Assembly: GCA_038131955.1 (NCBI GenBank) | Contig: JAYPQK010000009.1 | Location: 62,001-126,000 of the forward strand | DNA: 64,000 bases | Source: SHAN690 sp038131955 | GTDB lineage: Bacteria > Bacteroidota > Bacteroidia > Flavobacteriales_G > Salibacteraceae | Reading direction: 5' to 3' | Shown here: piece after piece, positions 43,284-52,078 of the stretch | How positions within the stretch are numbered: the first letter of the stretch is position 1 | Layout: each line of letters opens with the position of its first letter | The notes under the pieces: generated by a model | Databases searched by the model: none | Seen by the model: the letters and a program-made list of their open reading frames with translations, nothing else | Told to the model about the DNA's origin: nothing | Made by a program: the position numbers and the translations under genes

Positions 43284-45478
43284 CGAGACTGGTAAGTTTC
43301 ATGCTCACCTCGCAGGGTGATCGTGTATACACCGGCGTCCAAGTGACGCAGGTCGAGTTCAATCCTGTCGCTGGTCGAGGTTACTCGGTTTTGATAAACG
43401 ATTCGTCCTTGTACGTCTCTGATCGAGATCGTAGGAGTAGAAAGGTTTGCGGGTAGAGTGAAGGTCAACTCACCATTCGATGGGTTAGGGAAAAGTTCGA
43501 GTGAACCGGGAGCCTCTGCCGATGGCGCGCTTACCCCGATCTCTGCCACTCTTCGCATAGCCATCAATCCGCCCGTTCGCTGACCGATGAGGAGTTCGTG
43601 ACGAAAATCTCCATACAGGTCAGCACCATGGGGTGCGGTGAACGTGGCGTCTACAATGATGGAATCAGTGGCTTCGATGTCGTCATAGATGTCTGTGATC
43701 GGTCCATAGACCAAGATCGGACCATTGCCAGAGCCGATCATGATGTACAAACTCGCACCTAGGCTGTCGATCTTTCTGGTCACGTAAGGAGTGGCTTCTC
43801 CACCGTACTTGTGGAAGGTCTGCACATCGCCCATCTTCTCGATCGTGGCGTTCTTGCTGAAGTCGTATTCCGTTTCTGTTCCACTGTTTTCGTAGTAGTG
43901 AAACTGGCCATAGAAATCACCGATGATCAGGTCTTCGATTCCGTCTTGGTTCAGGTCAAAGAAGAAAGGGTGTGCGCTGAGGTCTACATCGATGCTGGCG
44001 AATTCAGGCTCGGTCAAATGGAAATCGTAAACCGTTGAAACTCCTTTGTTTCTGAAGTAGTGCAGCATTCCTTGATCATCCCCTACCAAGAGATCATAAT
44101 CGCCGTCATCGTCAAGGTCAGCAAAAGCCGGGTGTGCAAATCCGAAACCGAGGCCGCTTATGTCGGCAAGGTCTTTTTCAGCTAGTTCAAATACAGGTTC
44201 TTCCTCCGTCCCAACGTTCAAGTACAATGTCAGCGATGCCGCGGCGGTTCCGCCGTAGATGGTATATCCTTCATTTCCCACAACCAAGTCCAAGAGGCCG
44301 TCGCCGTTCAGATCAACGGTAGTTGGAAACGAACGCGCTCCTACATCGATCATGTCGCCCGAAAAGAATCCCTCTTTCTGCAGAGCGAAGTCAGGATTGT
44401 TGTTTGCCCCTTCATTGCGATAATACCAGTCCACCTGAGAACTGATCGACGTATCGAGGTAGAAGGAAGCAAATGCCGTTAGTTGATTCGGGGCGACCAA
44501 GAGATCCTTCGTTCCATCGAGGTCAATATCCTCGTAGTAGGCGCCTGGAAGTGTTGGCAATTGAGCAGGAATGTCGTAGCTCGGGAAGGTCGTATCAGAA
44601 AGCGAGATATCGAACTCACCATCGACGTTGTCTCCGATGTTCATCATGGAGATCAAATGTTCGTTGTAGGAATCACCAGTCAGCAAGTCTTTCACACCAT
44701 CGCCATCGAGGTCGATCGTAGTGAGGGTCGTGCCGCCGTGACGATCTCGGTTCACCGCGTAACCCGTATCACACTCATAGGTGGTCCAACCGGTTTGCGA
44801 AACGTATTCCCGAACCTTTCCCCAACACGGATTGTGTAAGCGGAAGACCAAGCTGTCATTGCTACCGTAAAGCTCTTGAGATCGATTCTCGATGTACAAC
44901 AAAACATAAGGGGTGAAATCAACTTGGCCCTGTACCAAGAAGTCTAGGTCACCATCTCCGTCGATGTCATCGATGGCTGGAAGGTCGTTACCGGGAACAT
45001 AAAAGAAGAGGGCGCTCGCACCTTCACGGACATACTTTAGTCGGTCGCCCACCTTTTCGAACTTCAGTAATGAATCGCTGATGTTGCGATAGACGTCGAG
45101 GCCATAGTTGTTGTATCCGGAAGCGAAGATGTCATCCTTCCCATCGCCATCATAGTCGCGCATCAAAACATAATTGCCGCCCACCTGCGGTAGGTGGTGA
45201 AAGGCGCGCATGTCCGCAGAGAAATTGCCGAAGCCATCGTTCAAGAACATTCTTGTGAGTTCCCCATCACGCTCATAGGCGTAGATATCCTTGATGCCGT
45301 CGAGGTTGGCATCGACCGATGAGAACTGTGGATTGTTGAGGCCTCCCATCCAAGGGAAGCGCAACGTATCTCCGTCCTGCACCACCTTGATGTCGTTGTA
45401 GTGATCAAAACCAAGATTGAATTGACCGAACGATTCCGCTGCGATGAACAAGATTACAAGGAGGAAGAGCTTCTTCAT
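43268..45478 (-). CDS. T9SS-exported FG-GAP/VCBS repeat protein, paralog
   Basis: 736 aa with signal peptide (MKKLFLLVILFIAAESFGQ), the opening FNLGFDHYNDIKV like its neighbour's YNLGFSPAADGIT, multiple DxDGDG loops (DANLDGIKDIYAY, DYDGDGKDDIFAS, DIDGDGDLDFLVQ, DLDGDGVKDLLTG, DLNGDGLLDLVVG, DLDDDGDYDLLVG, DLNQDGIEDLIIG) and a sorting domain starting FPNPSNG. The paired gene downstream is a diverged tandem copy; both keep CWGKV in the same place. First gene of the operon, driven by TACATTTG at 45498-45505. Confidence 0.9.
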   Translation of the reverse strand: MKKLFLLVILFIAAESFGQFNLGFDHYNDIKVVQDGDTLRFPWMGGLNNPQFSSVDANLDGIKDIYAYERDGELTRMFLNDGFGNFSADMRAFHHLPQVGGNYVLMRDYDGDGKDDIFASGYNNYGLDVYRNISDSLLKFEKVGDRLKYVREGASALFFYVPGNDLPAIDDIDGDGDLDFLVQGQVDFTPYVLLYIENRSQELYGSNDSLVFRLHNPCWGKVREYVSQTGWTTYECDTGYAVNRDRHGGTTLTTIDLDGDGVKDLLTGDSYNEHLISMMNIGDNVDGEFDISLSDTTFPSYDIPAQLPTLPGAYYEDIDLDGTKDLLVAPNQLTAFASFYLDTSISSQVDWYYRNEGANNNPDFALQKEGFFSGDMIDVGARSFPTTVDLNGDGLLDLVVGNEGYTIYGGTAAASLTLYLNVGTEEEPVFELAEKDLADISGLGFGFAHPAFADLDDDGDYDLLVGDDQGMLHYFRNKGVSTVYDFHLTEPEFASIDVDLSAHPFFFDLNQDGIEDLIIGDFYGQFHYYENSGTETEYDFSKNATIEKMGDVQTFHKYGGEATPYVTRKIDSLGASLYIMIGSGNGPILVYGPITDIYDDIEATDSIIVDATFTAPHGADLYGDFRHELLIGQRTGGLMAMRRVAEIGVSAPSAEAPGSLELFPNPSNGELTFTLPANLSTPTISIRDVQGRIVYQNRVTSTSDRIELDLRHLDAGVYTITLRGEHETYQSRWVKQ

Positions 45479-45497
45479 GTCTCTTAGACGTTATTTA

Positions 45498-45505
45498 CAA
45501 ATGTA
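45498..45505 (-). promoter_or_regulatory. Promoter -7 element of the FG-GAP operon
   Basis: TACATTTG on the minus strand, exact match; initiation near 45491, leader about 13 bases. Confidence 0.6.
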
Positions 45506-45540
45506 ACGTTGTATTGGCAGCCGCCTACCAACGCATCGTG

Positions 45541-45548
45541 TACATTTG
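45541..45548 (+). promoter_or_regulatory. Promoter -7 element of the outer-membrane barrel gene
   Basis: TACATTTG, exact match, divergent from the one at 45498 with 35 bases between. Initiation near 45555 lies downstream of the longer frame's start and fixes ATG 45568 as start. Confidence 0.6.
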
Positions 45549-45567
45549 GCGCTCAATTGAACGAATT

Positions 45568-46278
45568 ATGTCGCTACGCACTGCTCTATTCACCTTGTTG
45601 CTGATCATCCCGTTCTTCTCGTTTGCCCAAGAAATGGACACCAAAGTGGATTCGACTTCGAAGGCGCCGATGAAGCCACCTCATCAGGATATGTTGTTCG
45701 TGGATCTCACGTGGGATTACCTCACTGGTTTACCCGCGGGCGTGGAGCAAAAATGGTACGGAAGAGGAGTCAATACGGGCTTGGTGTATGACCACCCTTT
45801 CAATAAGGATGGAAGCGTGAGCGGGGCTATCGGAGCCAGCTTTGCATTGCACAATTATTACCTCAATGCCGTGGTAAATCGATACGATTCTAACGAGGTC
45901 AACTACTCGGAGTTTCAGGTAGTAGGGGATACCATTCTCGATCGCGGAAAGATCTCGATCAACTACATCGATGTTCCGCTTGAACTTCGATTTCGAACCA
46001 AGGTCAATGAAAAAGGAATGCGCTGGAAATTTGCCGTCGGAGGAAAAGTGGGCTACCTAGTCAACGTCCACGAGAAGCTGATCGATAAGGATGGAATCAA
46101 GATCAAGACCTACAATTATCCCAATGTTACGCAGATCCGATATGGTCTTTCGGCCCGTGCGGGGTATGGGGCAATCATGCTGAGTGCCTTCTATTCACTG
46201 TCTCCGTTCTTCGAGACGGCCAATAGTACTACGAACCAGCAGTCGTTCTCCGTTGGCATTTCGATCGTGCCGTTTTAA
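45568..46278 (+). CDS. Outer-membrane beta-barrel protein (PorT/OMP_b-brl_2-like)
   Basis: 236 aa from ATG 45568: signal peptide (MSLRTALFTLLLIIPFFSFAQ), a short linker, then an eight-stranded-barrel pattern of alternating residues, ending in a beta strand with terminal Phe (FSVGISIVPF), the usual BAM signal. Segments INYIDVPLELRFRTK and ARAGYGAIMLSAFYSLSPFF are typical of PF13568-like barrels in the phylum. The specific ligand or partner is unknown. The decayed gene at 8232-8522 is a paralog of its C-terminal half. Two short hairpins (AGGCTT/AAGCCT, AAGGTTC/GAACCTT) follow the stop. Confidence 0.85.
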   Translation: MSLRTALFTLLLIIPFFSFAQEMDTKVDSTSKAPMKPPHQDMLFVDLTWDYLTGLPAGVEQKWYGRGVNTGLVYDHPFNKDGSVSGAIGASFALHNYYLNAVVNRYDSNEVNYSEFQVVGDTILDRGKISINYIDVPLELRFRTKVNEKGMRWKFAVGGKVGYLVNVHEKLIDKDGIKIKTYNYPNVTQIRYGLSARAGYGAIMLSAFYSLSPFFETANSTTNQQSFSVGISIVPF

Positions 46279-46380
46279 CATAGGCTTAACGAAAGCCTAA
46301 AGGTTCTGAGAGGGAACCTTAACCCATTACTAAGAAGGACATAACGTTACGCGTGAAGCGCATGGAATAAAAACCATGTT

Positions 46381-48630
46381 ATGAAAAAGCTTTACATGAC
46401 GCTTTCAGGCGCGTTTTTAAGCCTGTCGATGATCGGACAGATCGCTCTTTCACCCGTTGCAACATATCGCACAGGTGCCTTTGATGAAGGTGCTGCGGAG
46501 ATCGTCTCCTACGATGAGGGAAGCCAAAAACTCTTCTTTAGTAATGCCAACGACAACAGTGTAGGAATTCTTGATTTCGCTGACCCAACTAATCTTTCGC
46601 TGATCACTTCTATCAGTATGTCTGCTTATGGAGATGGCGTGAATAGCGTAAGCGCCTTCAATGGCAGTATCGCAGTGGCCGTAGAGGTGGATGATTCTCC
46701 AGGTAAAGTGGTGTTCTTCGACCACGACGGAAGTTTTCTTGCTCAGGTCGAGGTTGGATACCTTCCTGATATGGTGACCTTCACACACGATGGAAACAAA
46801 GTGGTCGTAGCCTGCGAAGGAGAACCAAACGACGATTGGAGTTTTGACCCTCCGGGTTCAGTTGGAATCATTGACGTTTCCGGAGGTATTGCTAACGTAA
46901 CTCAAGGTGATGTTACACTCACAGAGATCGGCTCCTACAGCGGTTCATATGCTGGTGTCAGAGTCTACCCTGATTTTATTGAGCAGAGAGAGACCTTTTC
47001 AGATACCACACTTGGATTGAATGAGTTTGCTGTGTTCAATGAGTTGAGCACTGGTACTTGGTACTATGACAGTTTCAATGACGACTATTTCGCAGAGGCC
47101 AACGGATACGGTGATGACACGAATGGCATCGACTGGCTGATCAGTCCTGTGGTGGACGTGAGCGATTATGATCATGGCTTTGTTTCTTTTGAAAACACAA
47201 AGAATTTCTCGGGAGGATCATTGGATTTTCTGATTTCATCCGACTATGATGGGAATGGTGATCCAACAACAGCCACTTGGGATACTTTGACCAGCATGGT
47301 GACTTGGTCTCCAGGCGGATATACAGACACGAACTCTGGTGAAATTGATATAACTCCGTATATGGGCTTTACAGCGGCAGTTGCCTTCTTGTACCGAACA
47401 ACCGGAACCGGAGGCGGAGATGGTGCTCTGTGGCAGATTGACAACATCTCGTTCAAAGGTTACCGTGACACAGCGGACAATTTAGAGCCTGAGTATGTGG
47501 CGATCTCTTCTGACAATAGCGCGGCCTACGTCTGTCTTCAGGAGAACAATGCGATCGCTGTAGTTGATCTTAGCAATGGAAGCATCACCGATATAATGCC
47601 TTTAGGGTATAAAGATCACTCCATAGCTGGTCAAGGTTTGGACGCTAGCGATAAGGATGACGAGGTCAACATCACGACCTACCCTTTCAGAGGCCTCTAT
47701 CTTCCAGATGCCATCACCATGGTCAACATTGGGGGTACAGAGTACATTCTGTCGGCTAACGAAGGTGATGCTCGCGATTACGAAGCTTATTCCGAAGAAG
47801 TTCGTTTGGAGGATGTAGACCTAGATCCAACAACTTTTCCTGATGCGGCTACGCTTCAAGATGAGGTAAATGGCGGCCGGATCAACATCACCACATCCAT
47901 GGGAGATACCGATAACGATGGCGACTTTGATGAGATTTACACGTACGGTGCACGCTCATTTACGATCTGGACTACTTCTGGATCAGTTGTCTTCGACTCC
48001 GATGATGAGTTCGAACAGAAATCAGCGGAGGCCTATCCAAATGACTTCAACTCTGGCAACGATGAGAACGACGTTTTTCAAGGTCGTTCTGATAATAAAG
48101 GGCCTGAGCCCGAAGCTATCGAAGTTGCTCGCGTTGGAGATAAGTACTATGCCTTCATCGGTTTGGAGCGTATCGGCGGGGTCTTCATGTATGATATTAC
48201 TGATCCGGCGAACGCTACCTATGTCACATACGTGAATAACCGTGATTTCTCGGTTGTGGATGTGACCACGGACAGCGTCGGTGACCTCGGTGTTGAGGAT
48301 GTGATTTTCATTGACAGCTCGCAAACCAGTGATGGAAATTTCTACATCGTTACTTCCAATGAGATCAGCGGCACGGTGACTGCTTTCCGTATTGATGGTC
48401 TAGTTGGCCAAGAAGAGATCGCCAAGGAAGTGAGCTGGAAAGTTTATCCAAATCCTACTAATGGAGTTGTTAAGGTAACTATCCGAGGAGATTACCAAGT
48501 GATTGATTTGGCTGGGCGTGTTCTGGCCTCTGTGGTTCGAAGCAATCAAATCGATGTTCAACACCTTGATGCAGGACTCTACTTCGTGCAGGACTCACGA
48601 GGAGCGGTTCTTCCTTTTGTGAATCAGTAG
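46381..48630 (+). CDS. Secreted choice-of-anchor I protein with inserted J-type domain and T9SS sorting domain
   Basis: 749 aa. Signal peptide (MKKLYMTLSGAFLSLSMIGQ). The main domain matches the choice-of-anchor I/alkaline-phosphatase-like family: AEIVSYDEGSQKLFFSNA, DMVTFTHDGNKVVVACEGEPND, EPEYVAISSDNSAAYVCLQENNAIAV, YILSANEGDARDY, RSFTIW, NKGPEPEAIEVA, YYAFIGLERIGGVFMYDI. Residues about 195-365 are an inserted beta sandwich of choice-of-anchor J/MAM type (GTWYYDSFNDDYFAEANGYG, DWLISPVVDVS, WQIDNISFKG). The last 70 residues are a sorting domain from VYPNPTNG. Possible role: surface phosphoesterase or Ca-binding protein; enzymatic activity is not shown. Confidence 0.85.
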   Translation: MKKLYMTLSGAFLSLSMIGQIALSPVATYRTGAFDEGAAEIVSYDEGSQKLFFSNANDNSVGILDFADPTNLSLITSISMSAYGDGVNSVSAFNGSIAVAVEVDDSPGKVVFFDHDGSFLAQVEVGYLPDMVTFTHDGNKVVVACEGEPNDDWSFDPPGSVGIIDVSGGIANVTQGDVTLTEIGSYSGSYAGVRVYPDFIEQRETFSDTTLGLNEFAVFNELSTGTWYYDSFNDDYFAEANGYGDDTNGIDWLISPVVDVSDYDHGFVSFENTKNFSGGSLDFLISSDYDGNGDPTTATWDTLTSMVTWSPGGYTDTNSGEIDITPYMGFTAAVAFLYRTTGTGGGDGALWQIDNISFKGYRDTADNLEPEYVAISSDNSAAYVCLQENNAIAVVDLSNGSITDIMPLGYKDHSIAGQGLDASDKDDEVNITTYPFRGLYLPDAITMVNIGGTEYILSANEGDARDYEAYSEEVRLEDVDLDPTTFPDAATLQDEVNGGRINITTSMGDTDNDGDFDEIYTYGARSFTIWTTSGSVVFDSDDEFEQKSAEAYPNDFNSGNDENDVFQGRSDNKGPEPEAIEVARVGDKYYAFIGLERIGGVFMYDITDPANATYVTYVNNRDFSVVDVTTDSVGDLGVEDVIFIDSSQTSDGNFYIVTSNEISGTVTAFRIDGLVGQEEIAKEVSWKVYPNPTNGVVKVTIRGDYQVIDLAGRVLASVVRSNQIDVQHLDAGLYFVQDSRGAVLPFVNQ

Positions 48631-48654
48631 ATATACCTATCCTATATAATCAAG

Positions 48655-48687
48655 GCCCCATTGAATGACGGTTCAATGGGGCTTTTT
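48655..48687 (+). terminator. Rho-independent terminator
   Basis: A perfect 11-bp stem GCCCCATTGAA/TTCAATGGGGC with a 6-base loop, followed by five Ts, 25 bases after the stop. Confidence 0.9.
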
Positions 48688-48744
48688 AATTTGCCATTGC
48701 TCTGCTGTGACTTTGCAATTATCGGTTCCGTACCTTGAAGGCCA

Positions 48745-49560
48745 ATGTTGCAGGCCTCACTGTCCATACTTACAGTCTTTTTCGCGCTGCCCCTGTTGGC
48801 TCAGGTGCGGTTCAGCGCTCAGTATCAACCCGACCAACACTACATCATCAGCTACTCTCAGAGTGAGGTGGTTTCCCAAAATGTCTCGGGAGATGAGGCC
48901 ATGGTAGCGGCTATATTGGCCAATGACTCCTCCTATGGGTCGGTGAAGAAAGACTCATTCTGCGCTGATCTGTTATTGGAGACCTACCCGCCGGTGGTCG
49001 GTGATGTCATTCCGTTTCAATGGTGTTCTGTCCCTAGGAAAGTGGATCCTGCTTGCCGCTCGTTTCAAGATGAAGTTTGTGTGCGTGGACATCTTCTTTC
49101 GCACGGAGCACCCGAGATAGATACGGTTATGGCAGATCCTTCGTCCTTGCTAGAGGAGGACCTGTTCTCAGCGATGGGCGTGGTCTTCAGTCAGGTGCCT
49201 TTTCCAGATCGCCCGCTCTATGTGGGAGATACCTTCATGAAGCAAGTTTCAGTTCCCATGGGGGGAGCGGGAGCACTGTCGTCTACCGCAGTCAGAGAGA
49301 TCTATCAGTTGAAGGAGATGAATGATTCCTCCGCTTTGTTTGAAGTGAAACGTTACTACGAAATGCAGGGCGGGGCTGCCGGATTTGAGACTTGGTCAGA
49401 AGGCAACGGTAAGGGCTATCTTCGCTACAGCAGAGAGCACGGAATCATTGCGGAGATGTTTTCGAATGACGAAATGGTCATTCACGTGCAAGTGGGAGAG
49501 GTCTCTATCCAAACGAGTAGAGCTTCTTCGTTTTTTCAGCAAACCAGGGTCAAACCTTAG
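48745..49560 (+). CDS. Secreted protein, unknown function
   Basis: 271 aa with a signal peptide (MLQASLSILTVFFALPLLAQ). The mature part is beta-rich with three cysteines (FCADLL, QWCSV, PACRSFQDEVC) and a late region FSQVPFPDRPLYVGDTFMKQVSVPMGG followed by FEVKRYYEMQGG, reminiscent of DUF6263-type periplasmic proteins, though I am not sure. No sorting domain. The lipoprotein gene starts 4 bases after its stop, so the two are one transcript. Confidence 0.72.
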   Translation: MLQASLSILTVFFALPLLAQVRFSAQYQPDQHYIISYSQSEVVSQNVSGDEAMVAAILANDSSYGSVKKDSFCADLLLETYPPVVGDVIPFQWCSVPRKVDPACRSFQDEVCVRGHLLSHGAPEIDTVMADPSSLLEEDLFSAMGVVFSQVPFPDRPLYVGDTFMKQVSVPMGGAGALSSTAVREIYQLKEMNDSSALFEVKRYYEMQGGAAGFETWSEGNGKGYLRYSREHGIIAEMFSNDEMVIHVQVGEVSIQTSRASSFFQQTRVKP

Positions 49561-49564
49561 AAAG

Positions 49565-50299
49565 ATGATGAAAGAAATGGGCAGGGTTCTTTTTTATGTC
49601 GGGGTGATCTTGTTTCTAGCTACGGGATGTAAGCAGAGCGCCGATGTTGTTTCCGATTCATGGATCCAAAAACGGAAGCACCGCAAGGGTTGGTTTGTTG
49701 ACCAAGGAGCTCATCGCAATAAGTCGCTCGAAGGAGGACGGGCCGTTCAGTCAATCGATCGACCTGCGTTGACTGCTGACATCGAGCAGAAGAGGCCAGG
49801 AATTTCTACGATAGTGAAGCGCCCATCTCTCCTAATGACACGTAAAACGCCCATAGAACGGGAGCTCAAAGAGCAGAGCCAGGGAACAGTGCAGCTATCG
49901 TGGTCTGAAGAATCCTTAGCCACCTTAGCTACAGTCATACCTTCTACCGAGCCTGTGGAGCCCGAGGAACCCGAGGAGCAGGACAAAACGCACCAAAGGC
50001 TATCGATCTTTGCCAAGATACTAACCGGCTTTTCTGCTTTTCTGGCGATGGGGGTAACGGGGGTTTTGATTGTCGTAGCCGCAGGCGCCGGGTTAACCCC
50101 TCTAGCGGTTGCGATGCTCGCGATCTTCGCGCTAGCTTCACTTTTCGGGATTCTGGTAGCCGCACTGGTGGCCTATATCCTGATGGTAAAGTATGATGAT
50201 TACGACACGATCCAATGGCCGGCAACTGTTGCCTACACGTTTTACCTGTTCTTCGTAGTGCTGCCTTGGATCATTCTTCTAGTGGCCGCTGGGGCTTGA
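49565..50299 (+). CDS. Lipoprotein with C-terminal membrane helices, unknown function
   Basis: 244 aa from ATG 49565 (or 49568); the longer frame overlaps the previous gene and lacks the signal. Lipobox ATGC (Cys near 23), then IQKRKHRKGWFVD, a basic motif recurring after the lipobox in a group of Bacteroidota lipoproteins, a low-complexity region with a Pro-Glu repeat (EPVEPEEPEEQ), and two to three hydrophobic segments (about 155-185, 188-208, 222-242). A lipoprotein with membrane helices would be inner-membrane located. Function unknown. Confidence 0.7.
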   Translation: MMKEMGRVLFYVGVILFLATGCKQSADVVSDSWIQKRKHRKGWFVDQGAHRNKSLEGGRAVQSIDRPALTADIEQKRPGISTIVKRPSLLMTRKTPIERELKEQSQGTVQLSWSEESLATLATVIPSTEPVEPEEPEEQDKTHQRLSIFAKILTGFSAFLAMGVTGVLIVVAAGAGLTPLAVAMLAIFALASLFGILVAALVAYILMVKYDDYDTIQWPATVAYTFYLFFVVLPWIILLVAAGA

Positions 50300-50301
50300 T
50301 T

Positions 50302-50793
50302 CTAAGCTTCTGTCGAGGCGACAAACTTGCTCAGGATCTCTTTTAATCCATTGGGTCGCTGGGTCCCTAGCAAAACCTTCTCTCCGTCTTTCGTCTCAAA
50401 CTCAACGCACCATTGTCCATAGGTGAAAAACCGGATGGATCCTTTGCGGTGAAGGTTGAACATCGGGCGATTGAGCATCAACTTGGAATAGGGACGAACG
50501 TTCAAATACTTCAGATCCTGGAGATCTAACTCTACTTTTTTAAACGTCATAGGACCGATCAGGGTCAACGTATGACCATCCAGTCGAGTTTCTAGATGCT
50601 GGATAAGCATCGAAAGCAGCGATAGTGCTAGAATGGCAATAGCGAGCAAGAAGAACAGGTTCTTCATTTGATCATCTGCTTCTGCTGCGTAGTAGAAGAT
50701 GAGACAGAACAAGGCAATTACCGTTCTTCGAATGATACCGAAGCGGTTGAAACCCAAGTACTGCCGTTCGTGATAATCGTGCTTAGTTGCCAT
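50302..50793 (-). CDS. Membrane protein with PH-like domain, unknown function
   Basis: 163 aa: two membrane helices (about 22-38 and 43-62) then a soluble domain with strands TRLDGHTLTLIGPM, KKVELDLQDLKYLNV, GSIRFFTYGQWCVEFETKDGEKVLLGTQ, a layout like YcxB/bacterial PH-domain membrane proteins. The start overlaps tilS by 11 bases, so it is the last gene of the hemH-pabB-tilS operon. I do not recognise a named family. Confidence 0.75.
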   Translation of the reverse strand: MATKHDYHERQYLGFNRFGIIRRTVIALFCLIFYYAAEADDQMKNLFFLLAIAILALSLLSMLIQHLETRLDGHTLTLIGPMTFKKVELDLQDLKYLNVRPYSKLMLNRPMFNLHRKGSIRFFTYGQWCVEFETKDGEKVLLGTQRPNGLKEILSKFVASTEA

Positions 50794-52078
50794 TTCGTCG
50801 GAAAGATAAGGAAAGAATGGATGTCGTCTTCGGTGTGATCTTACTCCATTGACTGATCTGAACTTCAGGTACCCATACCACCCTGTCTTCGGCGGTGGTT
50901 ACCAGCCAACAATTGTCCAATTGTGCTGGACTCAAACCCTTTTCTCTGAGGTAGTCTTTTAGCCTAACGTTGTAAGTCAATCCAAGGGGTTGAAAGACAT
51001 CGTCAGCCCGTAGCGTTCGCAACGTGAGGGGGAACAGTACTTCGGAAGCATCGAGATGAACGTGGGCATTGTCACCTGTGATGTGCGCTTCTTCTTCCGG
51101 ACGAATGGTCACGATGATTCCATCATGTTTGTACTCGCCGGGACCGTTGATCCGCAATGCGGGTGGCGGGGTGACATCTTTCCGGATGACATCGATCGAG
51201 CGCTTGGAAAGGACGGCGTCGAATTCCTGACTTTCGATTCGCTTGCCGGCTTGCTTCGCTTTCAAAAGGTCCTTGCACTGCTCGCGATTGAAGCCAAAGT
51301 GCCTGAGCGCATGGTAGACCCAAATGGGGCGTTCCTTGGAAGGAAGCTTATCCAAGTTCAAGGTGAAGTGGTTTCCTTCGCCTTCGATTATTTGGCTCGC
51401 CATCGCCTCCATGGCTTTTCCATCTTCCTCGAGACGCTCCAGACTGGCCCTCATCTTTTGGCTCATATCCGAATCGGCGTCTTTCAAGAATGGGATCAAA
51501 TGGTGCCTGACCCTATTTCTCAAGTAAGCATCGCTGTCGTTGCTGGAGTCGTGTCTGAACGCAAGGTTATGCTCGGCGACATAGGCATCAATGACGTCAC
51601 TGTCCGCCCAGAGCATGGGCCGAATGATATTTCCTCTCTGTACCGGAATGCCCTTCATGCCGTAGATGCCCGTTCCGCGGAGGATATTCATGAAGAGACT
51701 CTCTACGGAGTCCATCAGGTGATGAGCTGTGGCGATCTTGGTGTAGTCCTTAGTCAAACACAAGTGCTCGAAGAAATTATATCGGGCCTGTCTGGCCGCT
51801 TCTTGAATGTTGGTCTTCGGCTTCTTTCGCCATGGCGATTTTTGATGGTACGGCACTCCCAAATGCTTGGCAAAACCTTGTGCGAACTTGGCATCCTCTT
51901 CTGACTCTTCCCCGCGAAGTTGATAATTGACGTGGGCAATGCCAATGTCGAAGTCGAGTGCATGTAAGGCGTGGGCCAAGACCACGCTGTCTCGTCCACC
52001 GCTGAGCGCAACGAGGATCTTGTCCTCTGGACGAATCAGATCGTGCTTCTGAATGAAATCAAGTAGTGGCTGCCTCAC
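50783..52078 (-). CDS. tilS: tRNA(Ile)-lysidine synthase TilS
   Basis: 431 aa. N-type ATP pyrophosphatase with PP-loop LSGGRDSVVLAH (residues 25-36), RGEESEEDA and the downstream region ATAHHLMDSVESLFMNILRGTGIYGMKGIP typical of TilS, then linker helices and the C-terminal TilS_C domain (LTLRTLRADDVFQPLG, LKDYLREKGLSPAQLDNCWLV). It attaches lysine to C34 of tRNA-Ile2 (CAU), so it reads AUA. A candidate substrate tRNA is at 23091-23164. It overlaps pabB by 20 bases and the following gene by 11 bases. Confidence 0.95.
   Translation of the reverse strand: MRQPLLDFIQKHDLIRPEDKILVALSGGRDSVVLAHALHALDFDIGIAHVNYQLRGEESEEDAKFAQGFAKHLGVPYHQKSPWRKKPKTNIQEAARQARYNFFEHLCLTKDYTKIATAHHLMDSVESLFMNILRGTGIYGMKGIPVQRGNIIRPMLWADSDVIDAYVAEHNLAFRHDSSNDSDAYLRNRVRHHLIPFLKDADSDMSQKMRASLERLEEDGKAMEAMASQIIEGEGNHFTLNLDKLPSKERPIWVYHALRHFGFNREQCKDLLKAKQAGKRIESQEFDAVLSKRSIDVIRKDVTPPPALRINGPGEYKHDGIIVTIRPEEEAHITGDNAHVHLDASEVLFPLTLRTLRADDVFQPLGLTYNVRLKDYLREKGLSPAQLDNCWLVTTAEDRVVWVPEVQISQWSKITPKTTSILSLSFRRNGN

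Noticed and set aside
46279..46350. Two short hairpins after the barrel gene as a riboswitch or terminator.
   Set aside because: Stems are only 6-7 bp without a T-tract, and no known riboswitch core is visible.
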